This document shows, piece after piece, positions 9,218 through 20,226 of a stretch of 64,000 nucleotides of DNA. Each line of letters opens with the position of its first letter. Positions within the stretch are counted from its first letter, which is position 1. The DNA lies in NCBI GenBank assembly GCA_964035575.1, contig OZ037907.1, positions 806,001-870,000 on the forward strand, given 5' to 3'. A program made the position numbers and the translations under genes. The notes beneath the pieces are model-generated. The model was not told the DNA's origin and did no database searches. It saw nothing but the letters and a program-made list of their open reading frames with translations. Source of the stretch: Rhynchopus sp. YZ270_cl-10. Taxonomy: Eukaryota > Euglenozoa > Diplonemea > Diplonemida > Diplonemidae.

Positions 9218-12200
9218 CTAAAAATGAACTCCAAAGACAAATTCGTTGACAATGTTCCAAATAATGAAGAGAAGGTAAATCGCGACGAAGGCACGGCCAA
9301 CTTTCGAGTACAACCTGCAAGGGGAGAGAGAGAGAAAGAGAGTGGTTGAAACGTGCTGAAACGCAGCTCGGAGGGGTCGAGCTCAGAAGAAGAAAATGAA
9401 AATGTTAATGGTATCGTGATGGTGATGACAAATATTTCGTCTTCTCAGTGGGGTTTTCTAACCCAAGAAAGCACTTCCTTGGCTTGGATGGTACCACGAA
9501 GGAGATTGTATGCAGGTACATAATCATTGCTCCAACCAGAACGGGAGAAAAATAAGTCAAAAAAGCCTCGTGTCCTGACGGACAGCACAGGGGTCTACTC
9601 TGGACTATCAGATCAAAACAAAAAACAAAACAAAAACTTGAAAGATGGATGTAAAAAAAGGGGGGAAATAATCAAATATGCAATGCCATACCTCATCCCT
9701 GTCTTCGCCAGAATACTCAGGAACAAGAACAACACAAAGAACAGAATAAAAGATGGAATCAAAATGTTCTTTGTGGGGACCTGTTGGGTGGTAGTATTTT
9801 TTCTTATTTGATTGTTGTGCTGACAATCGCCTAAGTACCCACCCCTAACTTAACTAAGGTATGTACTTAATATTTGACCAACCCCTTTCTACGTAAGGCA
9901 GAGACATAGTTCATAGTTCAAAAAAAAAGTCACCCGCTGCCTTGAGCGGTGTGGAACCCCGCCACGTAGAACAGCCATTGATGATAAGAGTAGTTAATAC
10001 TAGCCATATGACCACTGCAAAAGACTACTGAAAAAAAAAAAAAAAAAAACACACATGAGCCCAGTAGCAATACGACCACTGAACACGTAGGTATCTTACC
10101 TTAACTAATAGTTCTAAACATAGTCGTTTCAGTTGTCATTCTCTGGTTTTCAGAGAAAACGACTAATTCATCGTGGTCTGTACATGAGGTGTTCGCTGCA
10201 TAGGGCTACCTGCCTGATACAGAGGCACTTCTTACCGACACCACTGTCAGCCCGGAGAGGGAAATGAGGGAAGTGTTGTCATAGCATACCGCAAAGCATC
10301 TGCTGAACGCTAGTGAATAGACAAACCACGGCACACCCAGGCCAATGCAGATGTCGAACACATTCGACCCCAATGCGTTAGAGACAGCGGCGTTTGCTTC
10401 ACCTCGCTTTGCCTGTGATGCATCGGTAGGTTAGTTGTCAAAATATGTGCACAAAATAATTTAAATTCCTCCGTCTACTATTTAGATAGTTTTACCGTAA
10501 ATAGTAGGTGAAACGTAAATAGTAGCCAAAACCTGTATCTTCGTAAATAGTAGTCGTGGGGTTAATTACATTCAGTTACTATTTACATTTAGGGGGTTTT
10601 TTTGGGGGGGTTTTTTTTTTGGCTCCTCTGTAGTGCTCCGGCTCACGGAACCTCGCCACAGCAGAATTGCATACATTTTTTTTTATTTGAAAACTTGGTT
10701 GTATTAGTGTAGCCACCCTAGAGTGTGCTCCACTATTTATTTTTAAAAATGGAGGAATTGCGCGCACTTACGATGGCAGAGGTGGCACAGGCCCACCGAC
10801 AGCAACAGTCGTCGTTCGGAAGACTCCGACCACGTCGACGAACTGTGGTCGGACGACGAGGGGGGTGCGAGGAAGACCCGTTCAATAAAATGCAACGGGA
10901 CAGGGCAACTGGGAAAATGCAGACTGGAACGCGCTGTGGGACGATGCGTGACAAGGGGACTGGGAGGATGGCGCGACTACGAAGAAGAATACGGTGAGGA
11001 CAAGGACAAGGACGACAGCTATTTAGCTCTGCTTTTGGGGATGCCCCCTGGCACCGCGTCATGACACCGCGTATTTAAAAAAAAATGGAGATGAAATCTT
11101 TAAAAAAAATACCTCATTGTACGACCCAAGCGCATCGGGAACGGAGGTACCTGCTGCAAGCACAACCAACCCCATCACAACTGAGTCCACCCCGCATATA
11201 GTGCCGATCCACGACACGACTTTGACCATGAACGCAGAGAGCATTGCGATCCAGAGGATGCACATTGAGAAGGCGAGGACGTAGTGGTCCTTCACGTTCC
11301 CACGGGTGACTGTTGGGATGGTAAGGCGGAAGGCAATGTTATAAGGCAACGAAAGCACCCAGAAGAACTTCGAGATGAATGTGTCCGGTACGTCCAGCGT
11401 GCTCTCCCAGAAGGGCGACATATCGTCCTCCTCCTCCTCCTCGGAGCCTTCGGCCTCGTGCACCTCCTTGGCGTGAGAGTGGTCGCTGCTGTTCTCTCCG
11501 TCGACACCTGCCTTCTTTGCTTCGTGGTCCTCTGTTGGTGTGGCTGCATGCATTTCACTATCCCCATCAACATGAACACCATGATGATGTGCCATATCAC
11601 TGTTTCTCCTTATCAACGCTGCCCCTGGAGTAAACGGAAGCTTTGGAATGCTATGCCGACCTGGGGGGTGCACATTCCCCGAATCCCCCATCTTCTGTAC
11701 ACTGCTCTTCCGCGGTTTCGGGTTCTTCTCAGGAAACTGACCAGACTCATTCGTTCCAAAGATCCGATCTTTTATTACCCGAGATTTTGCGTCGATGCGA
11801 CCAGAAAACTTCATGGTGAGAATATAGCCGGCATACAGAATGATAAAAAAGAGTGATTCAAACCAATGGACGCACCCCAAAGGCTCCTGAGGAATGCGAT
11901 GGATGTACTCCGGCTCATTCGTCGCTACCGTTAGAATTAACACAATGATGGACAGAACGTAGAAGACGGTATCTCTGGCGAGGGGGTACCAATCAAGGTC
12001 GAGCGCTGCAGAGCCGGCTCTTTCTGATGCATTTGCGGCGTTCCAGTCGCCCTCAGAATGGCCTTGACTGAGAAATTCTGCTTTCGAAAGGTATTTTCCG
12101 TTGGGCGACGCACGCTTTGCTTCTCCTGAAGCAGGAATGCATGATACTGCGCATATAATAAGAATGTTAAACACAGCAGAACCAACGATTGTACCAATTC

Positions 12201-12639
12201 CAAAGCCTTCCCCGCCTTCAGAGGCTAAGAAGGTGTCGGCAAAGGAGGTGAAAAACTCTGGAGCAGAGGAGGCGGCTGCGAGAAAGGTTGCCCCAGCGAC
12301 ATCAGCGCTGAGGTCAAGCGCCTCCGAGATTTTCTCGAGGGCTGGTGTGAAGTATTCATCGGCTACAATAGCTACCCCAAGAAACAACCATACTGTCAAC
12401 GGAATCCACGCAATAATCCCAATGGTCCCAAGCGGTCCTTTAAAGTTCGCCTCTCTGTGCAAAGGGTTCCAAGCGCTTGCAAGAAGATGGCGGCCAGGGT
12501 TCGCGAGATCTTCCTCTCCCATAACATCGCTGCGGTACCAGTCCCGTACTGCGACACCCAGCATTATGGCCATTGCGCCACCCATAACCCCAAGAAGTCT
12601 TGCAGGGTCATTCCTTCTTCGACCCCGATGAGGTGCCAT
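9218..12639 (-). CDS. K+-dependent Na+/Ca2+ exchanger (NCKX family), four exons
   Basis: Exons, in coding order: 11113-12639, 10236-10412, 9692-9780 and 9218-9314, joined by GT-AG introns (phases 0, 0, 2), giving about 629 residues. The alpha-1 repeat lies at about 85-165 (FLGVAIVADEYF, DVAGATFLAAASSAPE, GTIVGSAVFNI). A long acidic, His-rich cytosolic loop spans about 280-410. The alpha-2 repeat is split by intron 1: AAGTSVPDALGSYNE ends exon 1, and exon 2 continues AAVSNALGSNVFDICIG. Exons 3 and 4 give the last two membrane helices and end in TAG. This is a plasma-membrane or organellar antiporter exchanging Na+ for Ca2+ plus K+. Start: Met1 at 12639 has no AG between it and the pyrimidine tract, so Met19 (12585) is a real alternative. 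Intron 1 (about 700 bp) carries a class A hairpin. Confidence 0.9.
10413..11112 (-). other. Intron 1 of the exchanger gene
   Basis: Donor GTATTT after the GAG codon, acceptor CATCACAG. It holds three copies of CGTAAATAGTAG (about 10495-10551), an inverted partner TACTATTTAC, a class A hairpin (10686-10735), and a GC-rich 300-bp island (10748-11060) with short acidic or arginine-rich frames on both strands but no recognisable protein. Confidence 0.85.
10686..10735 (+). repeat. Class A hairpin element, copy A1 (intronic)
   Basis: Leader TTGAAAACTTGGTTGTATT followed by a hairpin closed by AGTGTAG / CTCCACT. The leader is the same as in the copy at 12757, but the loop sequence differs. Confidence 0.75.
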
Positions 12640-12756
12640 CGTAGAGAGGGTTCAAACCAAAGAGAAGCAAATCAAAGAGAAAACTTTAAAAAAAATATAT
12701 ATGTAGAGAAAGAGAAAGAGGAGAAGGAGAAGAAGAGAGAAAAAAAAAGGGTTTTT

Positions 12757-12806
12757 TTTGAAAACTTGGTTGTATTAGTGTAGACACCCGAGGATGAACT
12801 CCACTA
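12757..12806 (+). repeat. Class A hairpin element, copy A2
   Basis: Leader TTTGAAAACTTGGTTGTA, then AGTGTAG ... CTCCACTA around the loop ACACCCGAGGATGAA. It lies about 120 bp upstream of the exchanger start, antisense to the gene. Confidence 0.75.
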
Positions 12807-13180
12807 TAATTTTTTTTCTTCTAAATTGTGTGGTAAATTTTGTGAAGGAGGGGGGTATATTTAAAATAAAGCAGAAATTTAAATTTGTTATCGGGGTGTG
12901 GGGAAGAGAAAAAAAATTGTGGGGGGGAAGGTAATTTTTTTGTATCTGATGATAGGGGGGGGCCCTTTGCTATTTGTACGTTTCTTGAGGGGGGGGTTGA
13001 CGCAAGATGTGTGTGTGTGTGGTCGGGGAAAATTCCAGATGGATTTGTAACAACACAACAAAAAATTAAAGAACCCCCAGAGGGCAGAGGGAAGGATCAT
13101 GTGTGTCAGCCCCAATCAATTACAGCACTACAAAAATAATTCAGGTGACAGAATGCGTGCTCACAAAAGGGGGGAACTTG

Positions 13181-13215
13181 AAAGATGAATGTCTCTCTCG
13201 TGCACAGACATCTTT
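13181..13215 (+). repeat. Class D hairpin element, copy D1
   Basis: AAAGATGAATGTCTCTCTCG then TGCACAGACATCTTT; the arms AAAGATG / CATCTTT pair and are followed by an A run. Confidence 0.75.
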
Positions 13216-13504
13216 TTAAAAAAAAAAGAGGTGTGAATCAAACACTAGGGAACTTGAGTGGGGGAAATGCTTGGTTGAAATAGGTCTGTACAGGATTTTA
13301 TCATAAACAAGGGTGGTTGAAATGTGTCGTGTGCATCAAGTGCGAGACACAACCAGGCAAACAGCATTTCCAAAAATAAAATCAGATCTTTTACAGTTAC
13401 TTGAGGAAAGATAAAAAATGAATGTGGGGGGATTACTTGAGCAATATAAGTGTAGCACGGCAAAAAAAAAAAAAAACTGTGGGGGTGAAATAAAGAAAAA
13501 TTGT

Positions 13505-13533
13505 CAGATGAATGTGCCTCTCGTCTCATCTGT
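13505..13533 (+). repeat. Class D hairpin element, copy D2
   Basis: CAGATGAATGTGCCTCTCGT then CTCATCTG; outer stem CAGATG / CATCTG. Confidence 0.7.
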
Positions 13534-13625
13534 ACCACTATCGTTGTCGCGCTGGAAATAAAAAAATGAATTTCTGTGGGGTTGGGGCGTTGTGAAGCTG
13601 ATTACCCATCCGCGAAGAATAAAAA

Positions 13626-13745
13626 GTTGACTTGAAATACAAAGCCCTCTCGTGAATAGTGTACCTTTGGTACAATGACCGGCTGTACCGGGGGTATGCA
13701 GTCCTATATCCATTTCGTGGTTTCATCTGATATGTGCTACTCCCG
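13626..13745 (+). repeat. Class C hairpin element, copy C2 (longest)
   Basis: TTGACTTGAAATACAAAGCC, CTCTCGTGAATAGTGTACC, GGTACAATGACCGG, then ATATCCATTTCGTGG and ATATGTGCTACTCCCG. GGTAC pairs with GTACC within it. It extends beyond C1 by about 40 bp that are shared with C3. Confidence 0.75.
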
Positions 13746-14351
13746 TGTACTAAAAAAAAAAGGGGGTGTCGAAACACAACACAGTTGATAATGAAAATTC
13801 CTGTAGAAATCCATAACGAAAAGGAGTGGTGTGTGTGTTTGATATATTTTTCTCCTTCAGACTTCGCACTTCATCCCTTAAAGAGAATCAGAACTTTAGT
13901 CTGGAGACAACAAAAAAAAAAAATGATCCTTCTTCTTTTTGTGCGTCAAAACAAACAAAAAAAAAAACATTTTCCGGGGAGGTCTCTTCCCTCATATAAC
14001 GAGGACAAAAAAGTGGCTTTTCTTTGTGATCAAGGGGAATAGGGGGAGAGGGGATGTCTAGCTCTAAATATCACATTACTTTGTATCGACAGGGGGTTTT
14101 TTGTTTATTTTTTTTGTTTTTCAATAAAAGACACAGATGCGAACGCCCATTATCTTTATTGTCCATAAAGAAAAATATGGACAGAATTCGTAATTATGGG
14201 GAAAATGCAACCCGTATTCCACAGACAGATGTCCATAAAACGGTGTGGGCACGGCACACCCATGATGCGCACACTATTCCTTTCTAAGGTGAGCGATTAT
14301 TATTTCGGATACGCTCATAAAAATAATGGGCGGGGCATCTGAAAAAGAGAA

Positions 14352-14386
14352 GTTGAAAGTGCAAACGTCTCGCCGGACACTGGCCA
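14352..14386 (+). repeat. Class E element, copy E1 (divergent)
   Basis: GTTGAAAGTGCAAACGTCTC, then CGCCGGACACTGGCC. It shares the GTTGAAAGTGCAAAC head with 38605 and 45684. Confidence 0.6.
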
Positions 14387-14714
14387 TCAATTGCCTTTTT
14401 TTTTGTTGTGTTTCTCAAACATTTTCTTTACTTCGGAGAGCAACTACCGGGATTCGTACAAATATTGAACCGAAAAATATATGGACCGTAACAATGTTGG
14501 GCCGTACAAAAGTTGGTATTATAAATACCTTTTTTATAGACAACTTGGGACTTTTTGTACGGTCCAACATTTGTAGAAGTACGGTATGTAATAATACTTT
14601 CGATTGTGCTTTTAAAAAAAGAGAAGCAAATTTGATACAAAGGTGGCTCTCATACATACACATTTGAAAAAAAAAAATGGGAAGGATGCAAAAAAAAGGA
14701 AAACAAAATGTTAT

Positions 14715-14749
14715 GAGATGAACCTAAGCCTCGCATGCTTAGTCACCTT
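14715..14749 (+). repeat. Class B hairpin element, copy B1
   Basis: GAGATGAACCTAAGC, loop CTCGCAT, then GCTTAGTCACCTT. CTAAGC pairs with GCTTAG, and TGA with TCA in the outer stem. Confidence 0.75.
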
Positions 14750-15191
14750 GATCAATACTCACGAAGAAAGGGGGAATGTGGGGGAGAAATAGGCAAAATC
14801 ACAGAGATATTTGGGTAGATGCTCAAACACATCACACAGGGCAAGGCTAAAAAAAAAAAAATCATAAATCATAAAAACAAAAAACCGCACCTGCTGCAGT
14901 GGCCTACTATTTCCCTTCTCATCTAGCAGGATTCAGTACCACAGGGGGGTCTTGCGCTCGGGCACATTGCTTCTCCTCATGGACCCTCCTGTCAAGAGAC
15001 CTTCCGAGTGGTCGAAGTGGTTGTTGTGTCGTACGGGCTTGCGCATTGCTTCCACTGGTGTCTCGCTGTAGGTGGTGTTCATTGTTTGTCAATCCAAAGA
15101 AGCAGCCTGACACGTAATTCAATATCAAAACTGAAACAAAAAAAAAAACCCCCCCCCAAAAAAAAAATGCCTACCATGGTAGGTTACAGTG

Positions 15192-15225
<34 letters not shown>

Positions 15226-15226
<1 letters not shown>

Positions 15227-15326
15227 TTGGCTTGAAATACATTTCGTAAACAGTGCTAGGGTGGACACCAAACCTTGCAGTCCTACATCCATTTTTGTGG
15301 TTTACATCTGATATGTACTACTCCCG
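15226..15326 (+). repeat. Class C hairpin element, copy C3
   Basis: GTTGGCTTGAAATAC, CAGTGCTAGGGTGGACACC, CAGTCCTACATCCATTTT, and ATATGTACTACTCCCG at the end. It lacks most of the CCCTCTCGTG block present in C1 and C2. Confidence 0.7.
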
Positions 15327-15335
15327 CTTTCACTA

Positions 15336-15387
15336 CAAAATAGTAGGATCGGTAGGTAAGTAAAGTTGTTTTCGTTGATTGCACAAC
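15336..15387 (+). repeat. Dispersed 50-bp repeat, copy 2
   Basis: Matches 8637-8687 through AGTTGTTTTCGTTGATTGCA. It directly follows hairpin C3. Confidence 0.7.
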
Positions 15388-15425
15388 AAAAACCCTTCTC
15401 ATCTCCAAAAGAAGGGGGGAAAAAA

Positions 15426-16085
15426 TCACCAGAAGAATCCATACTCTGTTGCAAACGGCATATTCGCTTCTGACGCTGCTATTGCCGCTGGTGGCTCTAC
15501 CCTAGAACGGCCCACCTTAATCGATTGCGTCGTGCGGGTTGATGCTCTGGACATGGTGTCATCGTCGTCGGAGCAGTCCTCTTCGTCACGCTCTTTTTGG
15601 CGTTCGGATTCGTGGTTGGGGATGACTCTTTGGCGGGTGGCGCGGGGGGCTGAGGTAGGGTGCTGTGCGTCGTCACGATGTCCTAGGATGTCACCTGCGT
15701 TTCTGTTGCGTTGAGAGTGCTCAAAACGCTCCGAATTCTGCACCTCCGGGAGACAGCGGTTGCCGAATTGACGTTCCTTTTGTGAGGGCTGTGCCGGCAC
15801 AGCGTGGTCCTCTGCTTGCTTCCGCCCAACCCGCACCTTGCTTGTAGAAACATGGTACATGTGGTTGTCTCTGTGCCCCAAGATATCCCCTGCATTCCGA
15901 TTTCTCTGAGAGCTCTCAAACCGATCCCCTCTCGACGTCGAGGCTTCGCTCATCGTATCGCACTCCGTCTCTGCATCGGCGTGGGAAAGAAACCCACCCG
16001 TAGAGCGTTGTTGAAACTGTCTCGTGTGTGGGGTCCGGGTGGGCTTGACCATGTGTGGGTTTCTTGAATCATATGCGTCAAACAT
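15426..16085 (-). CDS. Hypothetical disordered protein with duplicated modules (219 aa)
   Basis: Not recognised. Rich in Arg, Ser, Asn, Asp and His, with no membrane segment or signal peptide, so probably unstructured. The segment SQRNRNAGDILGHRD occurs twice, at about 59-73 and 124-138, each preceded by RFE. Two further motif pairs, DTMSEAST / DTMSRAST (about 43 and 176) and KVRVGR / IKVGRS (about 83 and 189), suggest a duplicated module. An acidic patch CSDDDD lies at 171-176. The protein ends in EYGFFW. Evidence that it is real: a long frame ending in this ordered motif set, normal GC-rich codon use, same strand as the other genes, and a pyrimidine tract plus CAG acceptor 33 nt before the ATG. 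Function unknown; the repeats could be short linear binding motifs. Confidence 0.7.
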   Translation of the reverse strand: MFDAYDSRNPHMVKPTRTPHTRQFQQRSTGGFLSHADAETECDTMSEASTSRGDRFESSQRNRNAGDILGHRDNHMYHVSTSKVRVGRKQAEDHAVPAQPSQKERQFGNRCLPEVQNSERFEHSQRNRNAGDILGHRDDAQHPTSAPRATRQRVIPNHESERQKERDEEDCSDDDDTMSRASTRTTQSIKVGRSRVEPPAAIAASEANMPFATEYGFFW

Positions 16086-16367
16086 TTTAGAGGTTTGTTT
16101 TTGTGTATATCTTTTTGTCTGGAGGGAGGTGTTAGATTTTGGAGGGTGTTGGTAGAGAGAAAAAGGGTAGAGGGGGGATTATTGGATTTTTTGATACGCG
16201 TTTTTTTTTTTGCTTTGTTTTGTTTTTTTTTCCGACCTCCAAATTTTACTTTGTTTTTAAAAAAAAAAAAATATGCGTGGATTCTGTAACGCAGTGACAA
16301 AAAAAGAGAGGGAAAAAATTAAAAAAGAGGGGATGAACAGTAGCTAACTGATCCTGATAACATTGCC

Positions 16368-16403
<36 letters not shown>

Positions 16404-17953
16404 TGAGGGGAAATAATAATCGTTTCTTTTCGTTTTGTTGTAATTAACAAATCACCCAAGGTGGGTTCTGTTACCCCCCATCCTTTTGAATGGTAGGAGC
16501 TGATAGAACGGCACATACACACACACAAACACCTCATTTCCCTACAATGTATGGCGGAGATTCATTACGACAAGCTTTTATTTAAATTGAATGCACCCAA
16601 AATTATACGTCTGTTGGGTACTGTATTCGAGCAAGAACGGGAGGGGGGAATACAACAGTAAAAGTATAATGACGTATAATTTGCGGTGTTACCGTTAATG
16701 GCCTACACCCAGTCAAAAAAAAATAAATCATTTACTTCACTGTTATGCGGGCGACAATGCATTTCAATCAGAGATCCGGGGGGGGGAAGGTCCTATTAGC
16801 TGCGCTTCTGGGAGAGCTGTTTTATCACACTTTCACGAAAGGGTTAAAGGGAAAAAGGGGGAAAGGTATTTGTAGATGATGGGGGAAGATGTCCTACTTT
16901 TTTGAAACCTTTAGTTGGAATAGTGTCGGACAACACACGAATGTGGTCACGTTAAAGATGACTCCAGGTGGGGAGGGAGGCTTCTGACTACTCCAACAAA
17001 GAGGAAACATTGATCATACACCCTTTTTTTTATCGGAATGGTGTGCAATTATCTGCGCTTTTTTTTTGGAAATTTGTATCCAAATAGAAGACTCGCAATA
17101 CGGTTGATATTGCATCGTGCACACCCTTGCGTGACATCTACACAAAAAGAAAAAAAAAAAGAAAAAAGAAAGAAAATTGGGCCTGATTAGTAGAAAATAT
17201 AGCCCAAAGAGGAGGGAAAAAAAACCAAAAAATTACATTATTTTATGGCAAAGTGTTGTCGTAAAATAAATGTAATTTCTGTGTTGTTACTCCCGGGTAT
17301 ATTTTTTTTTCCACTTTTAAAGAAGCATTTTTTAAAAAAGGGGTGATGAATGCATCAAGAGTACATACATCTCAAAACTGCGACAAAAAAAAAAGTACAT
17401 GAGAAAAATAAAAAAATAAAATTGGGACGGTGAATGCGGGGTCTGGGGGTGTGTGGGGGGGTGCAATATATAGTGTCATGTCAGTGTGCGTGACACTACG
17501 AGGCTTTCGGACTTAAAATTCCAAGAATCATTTTTAAAAAAAAATGGTACCTTTTGTTTTTTTATATGTGGCTGGGGTACCCCAAATCGCACATTGGTGG
17601 CAACTTCGTACTTCAGGGTTGTGTGATGTCTTCAACCACCATCCCCCAAAAAAAAAAAAAAAAGACAAAAAAAATTCAAAAAAAAACACATCACGCATTC
17701 CTGAAGGGCGGAAAAAGTACAATATAAAAAAGTCGGTACAAAATTTCGCATTTTTTTTCCCGCACTTCACACACCACCTTGCCACACCTCAGTTTTTTTT
17801 TTTTTTCTTCTGTGGTTCTTAGGGAGTGATGATCATTTCCCCTCCAGTAACGTATTTAAGGGCTTTAAAGGAAACCTTTGGAGTGGGGGAGATTGGGTGT
17901 TTAGGTCAAAGAGGGGGGGGGGGAGGGGGGAGGAGGAAGAGAGAAGAGCATTT
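16086..17953. other. Intergenic DNA, no gene supported
   Basis: AT- and homopolymer-rich. An inverted repeat AAATTATACGTC ... GACGTATAATTT spans about 16609-16682. A strong hairpin, TAGTGTCA ... TGACACTA, lies at about 17471-17498. Confidence 0.5.
16119..16160 (-). promoter_or_regulatory. Putative (trans-)splice acceptor of the 219-aa gene
   Basis: Minus strand: pyrimidine-rich run ending CACCTCCCTCCAG, 33 nt before the ATG at 16085. Confidence 0.4.
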
Positions 17954-17962
17954 GGGGGTGGG

Positions 17963-18154
17963 CAGTGTTCTAAAATACGTGAAAAAATACGTATTAATAC
18001 GTATTAATACGTATTAATACGTATTAATACGTGACGTATTAATACGAAAATACGTATTAATACGTAATACGTAAATACGTGGCTTATTCTCCCCACGTAC
18101 ACGTATTAATACGAATACGTATTAATACGTAGCAGTACGTATTTTAGATCACTG
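17963..18154. mobile_element. Mutator-like MITE, copy 2 (192 bp)
   Basis: Ends CAGTGTTCTAAAATACGT and, reversed, CAGTGATCTAAAATACGT. Flanked exactly on both sides by GGGGGTGGG (17954-17962 and 18155-18163), a 9-bp target duplication. The interior carries an expanded ACGTATTAAT array, explaining why it is longer than the 109-bp copy at 914. Confidence 0.85.
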
Positions 18155-18459
18155 GGGGGTGGGAACCGGGGGAGATAATGAAGGTTTGGTTTAAAAAAAA
18201 ATTTTTTTTTGGGTTGTCAACCAAGGGAGGGGCGGAATATTGAGAGGGGGAAAAAAAAAATCCCTCATTCTGTCAGAAACTTTCACGGCTAAAACAGAGG
18301 ACTGTTTGCCTTTTTTTTGCTTTTTTTTTGTTGAGAAATAAATAGTCTCACAAAAGACTACCAAGCTGATACCAAACTCTCAACACTTTTGAAGGGTTGA
18401 AACGAAGTTGATCCCCTTTTTTCTGGGGCAAAAAAAGGGGGAGAAATAATAACTATTTA

Positions 18460-18621
18460 TTCACCTCCTTTTAGCGGGGTTTTATTTTGCGATAACTTCA
18501 CGCATTTTTTTCCCAGGCGAGGGCTACTTAATTTGCCGAGCGAAGCGAGGCAAATTGAGTGCACGAGCCTGGGAAAAAAATAAGTGAAGTATCGCAAAAT
18601 AATCCGCTAAAAGGAGGTGAA
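18460..18621. mobile_element. Fold-back element flanked by TA (162 bp)
   Basis: Inverted arms of about 55 bp run from TTCACCTCCTTTTAGCGGGG to CCGCTAAAAGGAGGTGAA, meeting around a short AT/GC centre with GCCGAGCGAAGCGAGGC. TA lies on both sides (18458-18459, 18622-18623). Its TTTTAGCGGG...TTGCGATAA motif recurs in the ends of the next element. Confidence 0.75.
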
Positions 18622-18639
18622 TACGTAATTTTATTTCAC

Positions 18640-19705
18640 GGGAAATAAAGTATACGAAAGGATTTGGCACTTTTAGCGGGACTCATTTATTGTGCAATAA
18701 CTAACGAGTATGTGTCCCTCCAGGTAGCTCTCATTACCCCCCCGCTAGCTTTTGCTCGCTGGGAACCTGCAAAAAACTGGTGAACTGGGCCCATACCCTG
18801 GTATGTGGGGTGGGATACGCATTTTCGGGGTGGCAGAACCATGTGTGAGCCACAGGGTGGTGCACGTGTGACCCCATGCAGTACCACGCAACCCACGTTT
18901 TTACACACACAACAACGGCATTTTGCGCGTAGCGCGTACAGTATGTAGCCTAAAAAGCCCACACCACGTGTACGCATAGCGCGTAGCGTAGCGTGTGGTC
19001 GGGTTTGGAAAGCTGCCTCAACGGTACACAAAGCTACATCCCGACCTCTCGCCACCTCAGTGTCCCCTCGGGTGCGGGAGGTCGGGAAATGGCTGTCGTG
19101 CAAGAGCGAGACACATTCAGAAGATCCCCGCCCATCACAGAATATCATGCCAGCCACCACCTTCCTCACAATGAAGTAAAGGGGGTGGTGTGTCCTTCGT
19201 CTTGATAGTGAGATCGTCACGGAGATACACTATGTAAGAAACGAAGTCGGCTTCTGTGGGCTTACCGTCAGTCTTGCCAATGAATTCCTTAAAAAGCGGT
19301 CCCATTCACGGACGTACGGTGTCGACAATGCTAGTCCTTACTGTAGTGCTTGTCCATCTCCTGTCGGAGGACCGTTTGCGTCTTACATCCTTCGGCATGT
19401 TGCATGTGTCAGAAAAAATGGGAAAAGGGCAAAAAAAAATTCGAAATTTTCAATTTTTAGGCGGGTGGTAGTGCAGGATGTACCAAAATTTAGCGTGAAG
19501 TTATCGCCAAATAAAACCCCTGTTTTAGCGTGAAAAAAACAAAAATAAAATCCCGCTCTGAAGGAATTGCAGTGAAAAAAAGTGAAAAACGCGTGAAATA
19601 AAGTTCAATGAGCGGGTTTTTAATTTGCGATAAAAAAAGTGCGTGAAATTATCATTAAAAAGAATCCCGCTAAAAGTGCCAAATCCTTCGTATACTTTAT
19701 TTCCC
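18640..19705. mobile_element. Non-autonomous DNA transposon-like element (1.07 kb)
   Basis: Terminal inverted repeats of about 41 bp: left GGGAAATAAAGTATACGAA, then GGATTTGGCACTTTTAGCGG; the right end is its reverse complement with one base difference. Short frames inside on both strands (a 177-residue one at 18687-19220, minus) match nothing I recognise. No target duplication is evident. Confidence 0.65.
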
Positions 19706-19728
19706 AGGGGAATAAAAGAAAAAAATGT

Positions 19729-19764
19729 AAGATGAACCTAAGCCTCTCTGTGCTTGGTCGCCTC
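19729..19764 (+). repeat. Class B hairpin element, copy B2
   Basis: AAGATGAACCTAAGC, CTCTCTGT, GCTTGGTCGCCT; inner stem AAGC / GCTT. Confidence 0.75.
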
Positions 19765-19795
19765 AAAATAAAACTATGCGGGATCCAAAAAAATA

Positions 19796-19830
19796 TTGAT
19801 TTGAAATACAAAGCCGTGACAGTGTACCAA
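19796..19830 (+). repeat. Class C hairpin element, copy C4 (short)
   Basis: TTGATTTGAAATACAAAGCC then GTGACAGTGTACCAA. Only the first third of the element is present. Confidence 0.65.
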
Positions 19831-20158
19831 AAAGAAAAAAAAAAAAACAAAAGCTGTTTGATGCATACGCCCCATCTATTATCAATGAGCAGATTTTCAT
19901 GCAGAGGGGAAAAAAACCTCCTATATCCAAAAAGGGAAAAGGGGGAAAAAGGAGAGAGACGATTTGAGGTGCACCTGGTCTGTGTCGGGTTTAATTGAAC
20001 AAAAGAAAAAAAAAAAAATGTTGAAGGAGATGAATGTGTCCTGTCACAGAGCAGACAAATGAGCAACGCCCTTTGCAAGGAAACTTACCCATCAATCGAT
20101 TTAAAAAGAAAAAAAAAACACACCAAAAAAAAATATATGAGAAACGCCATGAACCTTA

Positions 20159-20226
20159 ATGGTGGCAGTATTGTGATGGGAGCGCCCATTGGAATACGCA
20201 AAATACGTCAACAATACTGTTACCAT
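20159..20226. mobile_element. TA-flanked MITE, ATGGTGGCAG family, copy 1 (68 bp)
   Basis: Ends ATGGTGGCAGTATTGT and ACAATACTGTTACCAT (14 of 16 bases complementary), flanked by TA on each side. Related to the palindromic element at 28093. Confidence 0.7.

Larger units (their letters stand above)
12807..15425. other. Intergenic DNA with several hairpin elements
   Basis: No supported gene. It holds two class D, two class C, one class B and one class E hairpin elements, long A and G runs, and the second copy of a 50-bp dispersed repeat. Confidence 0.5.
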
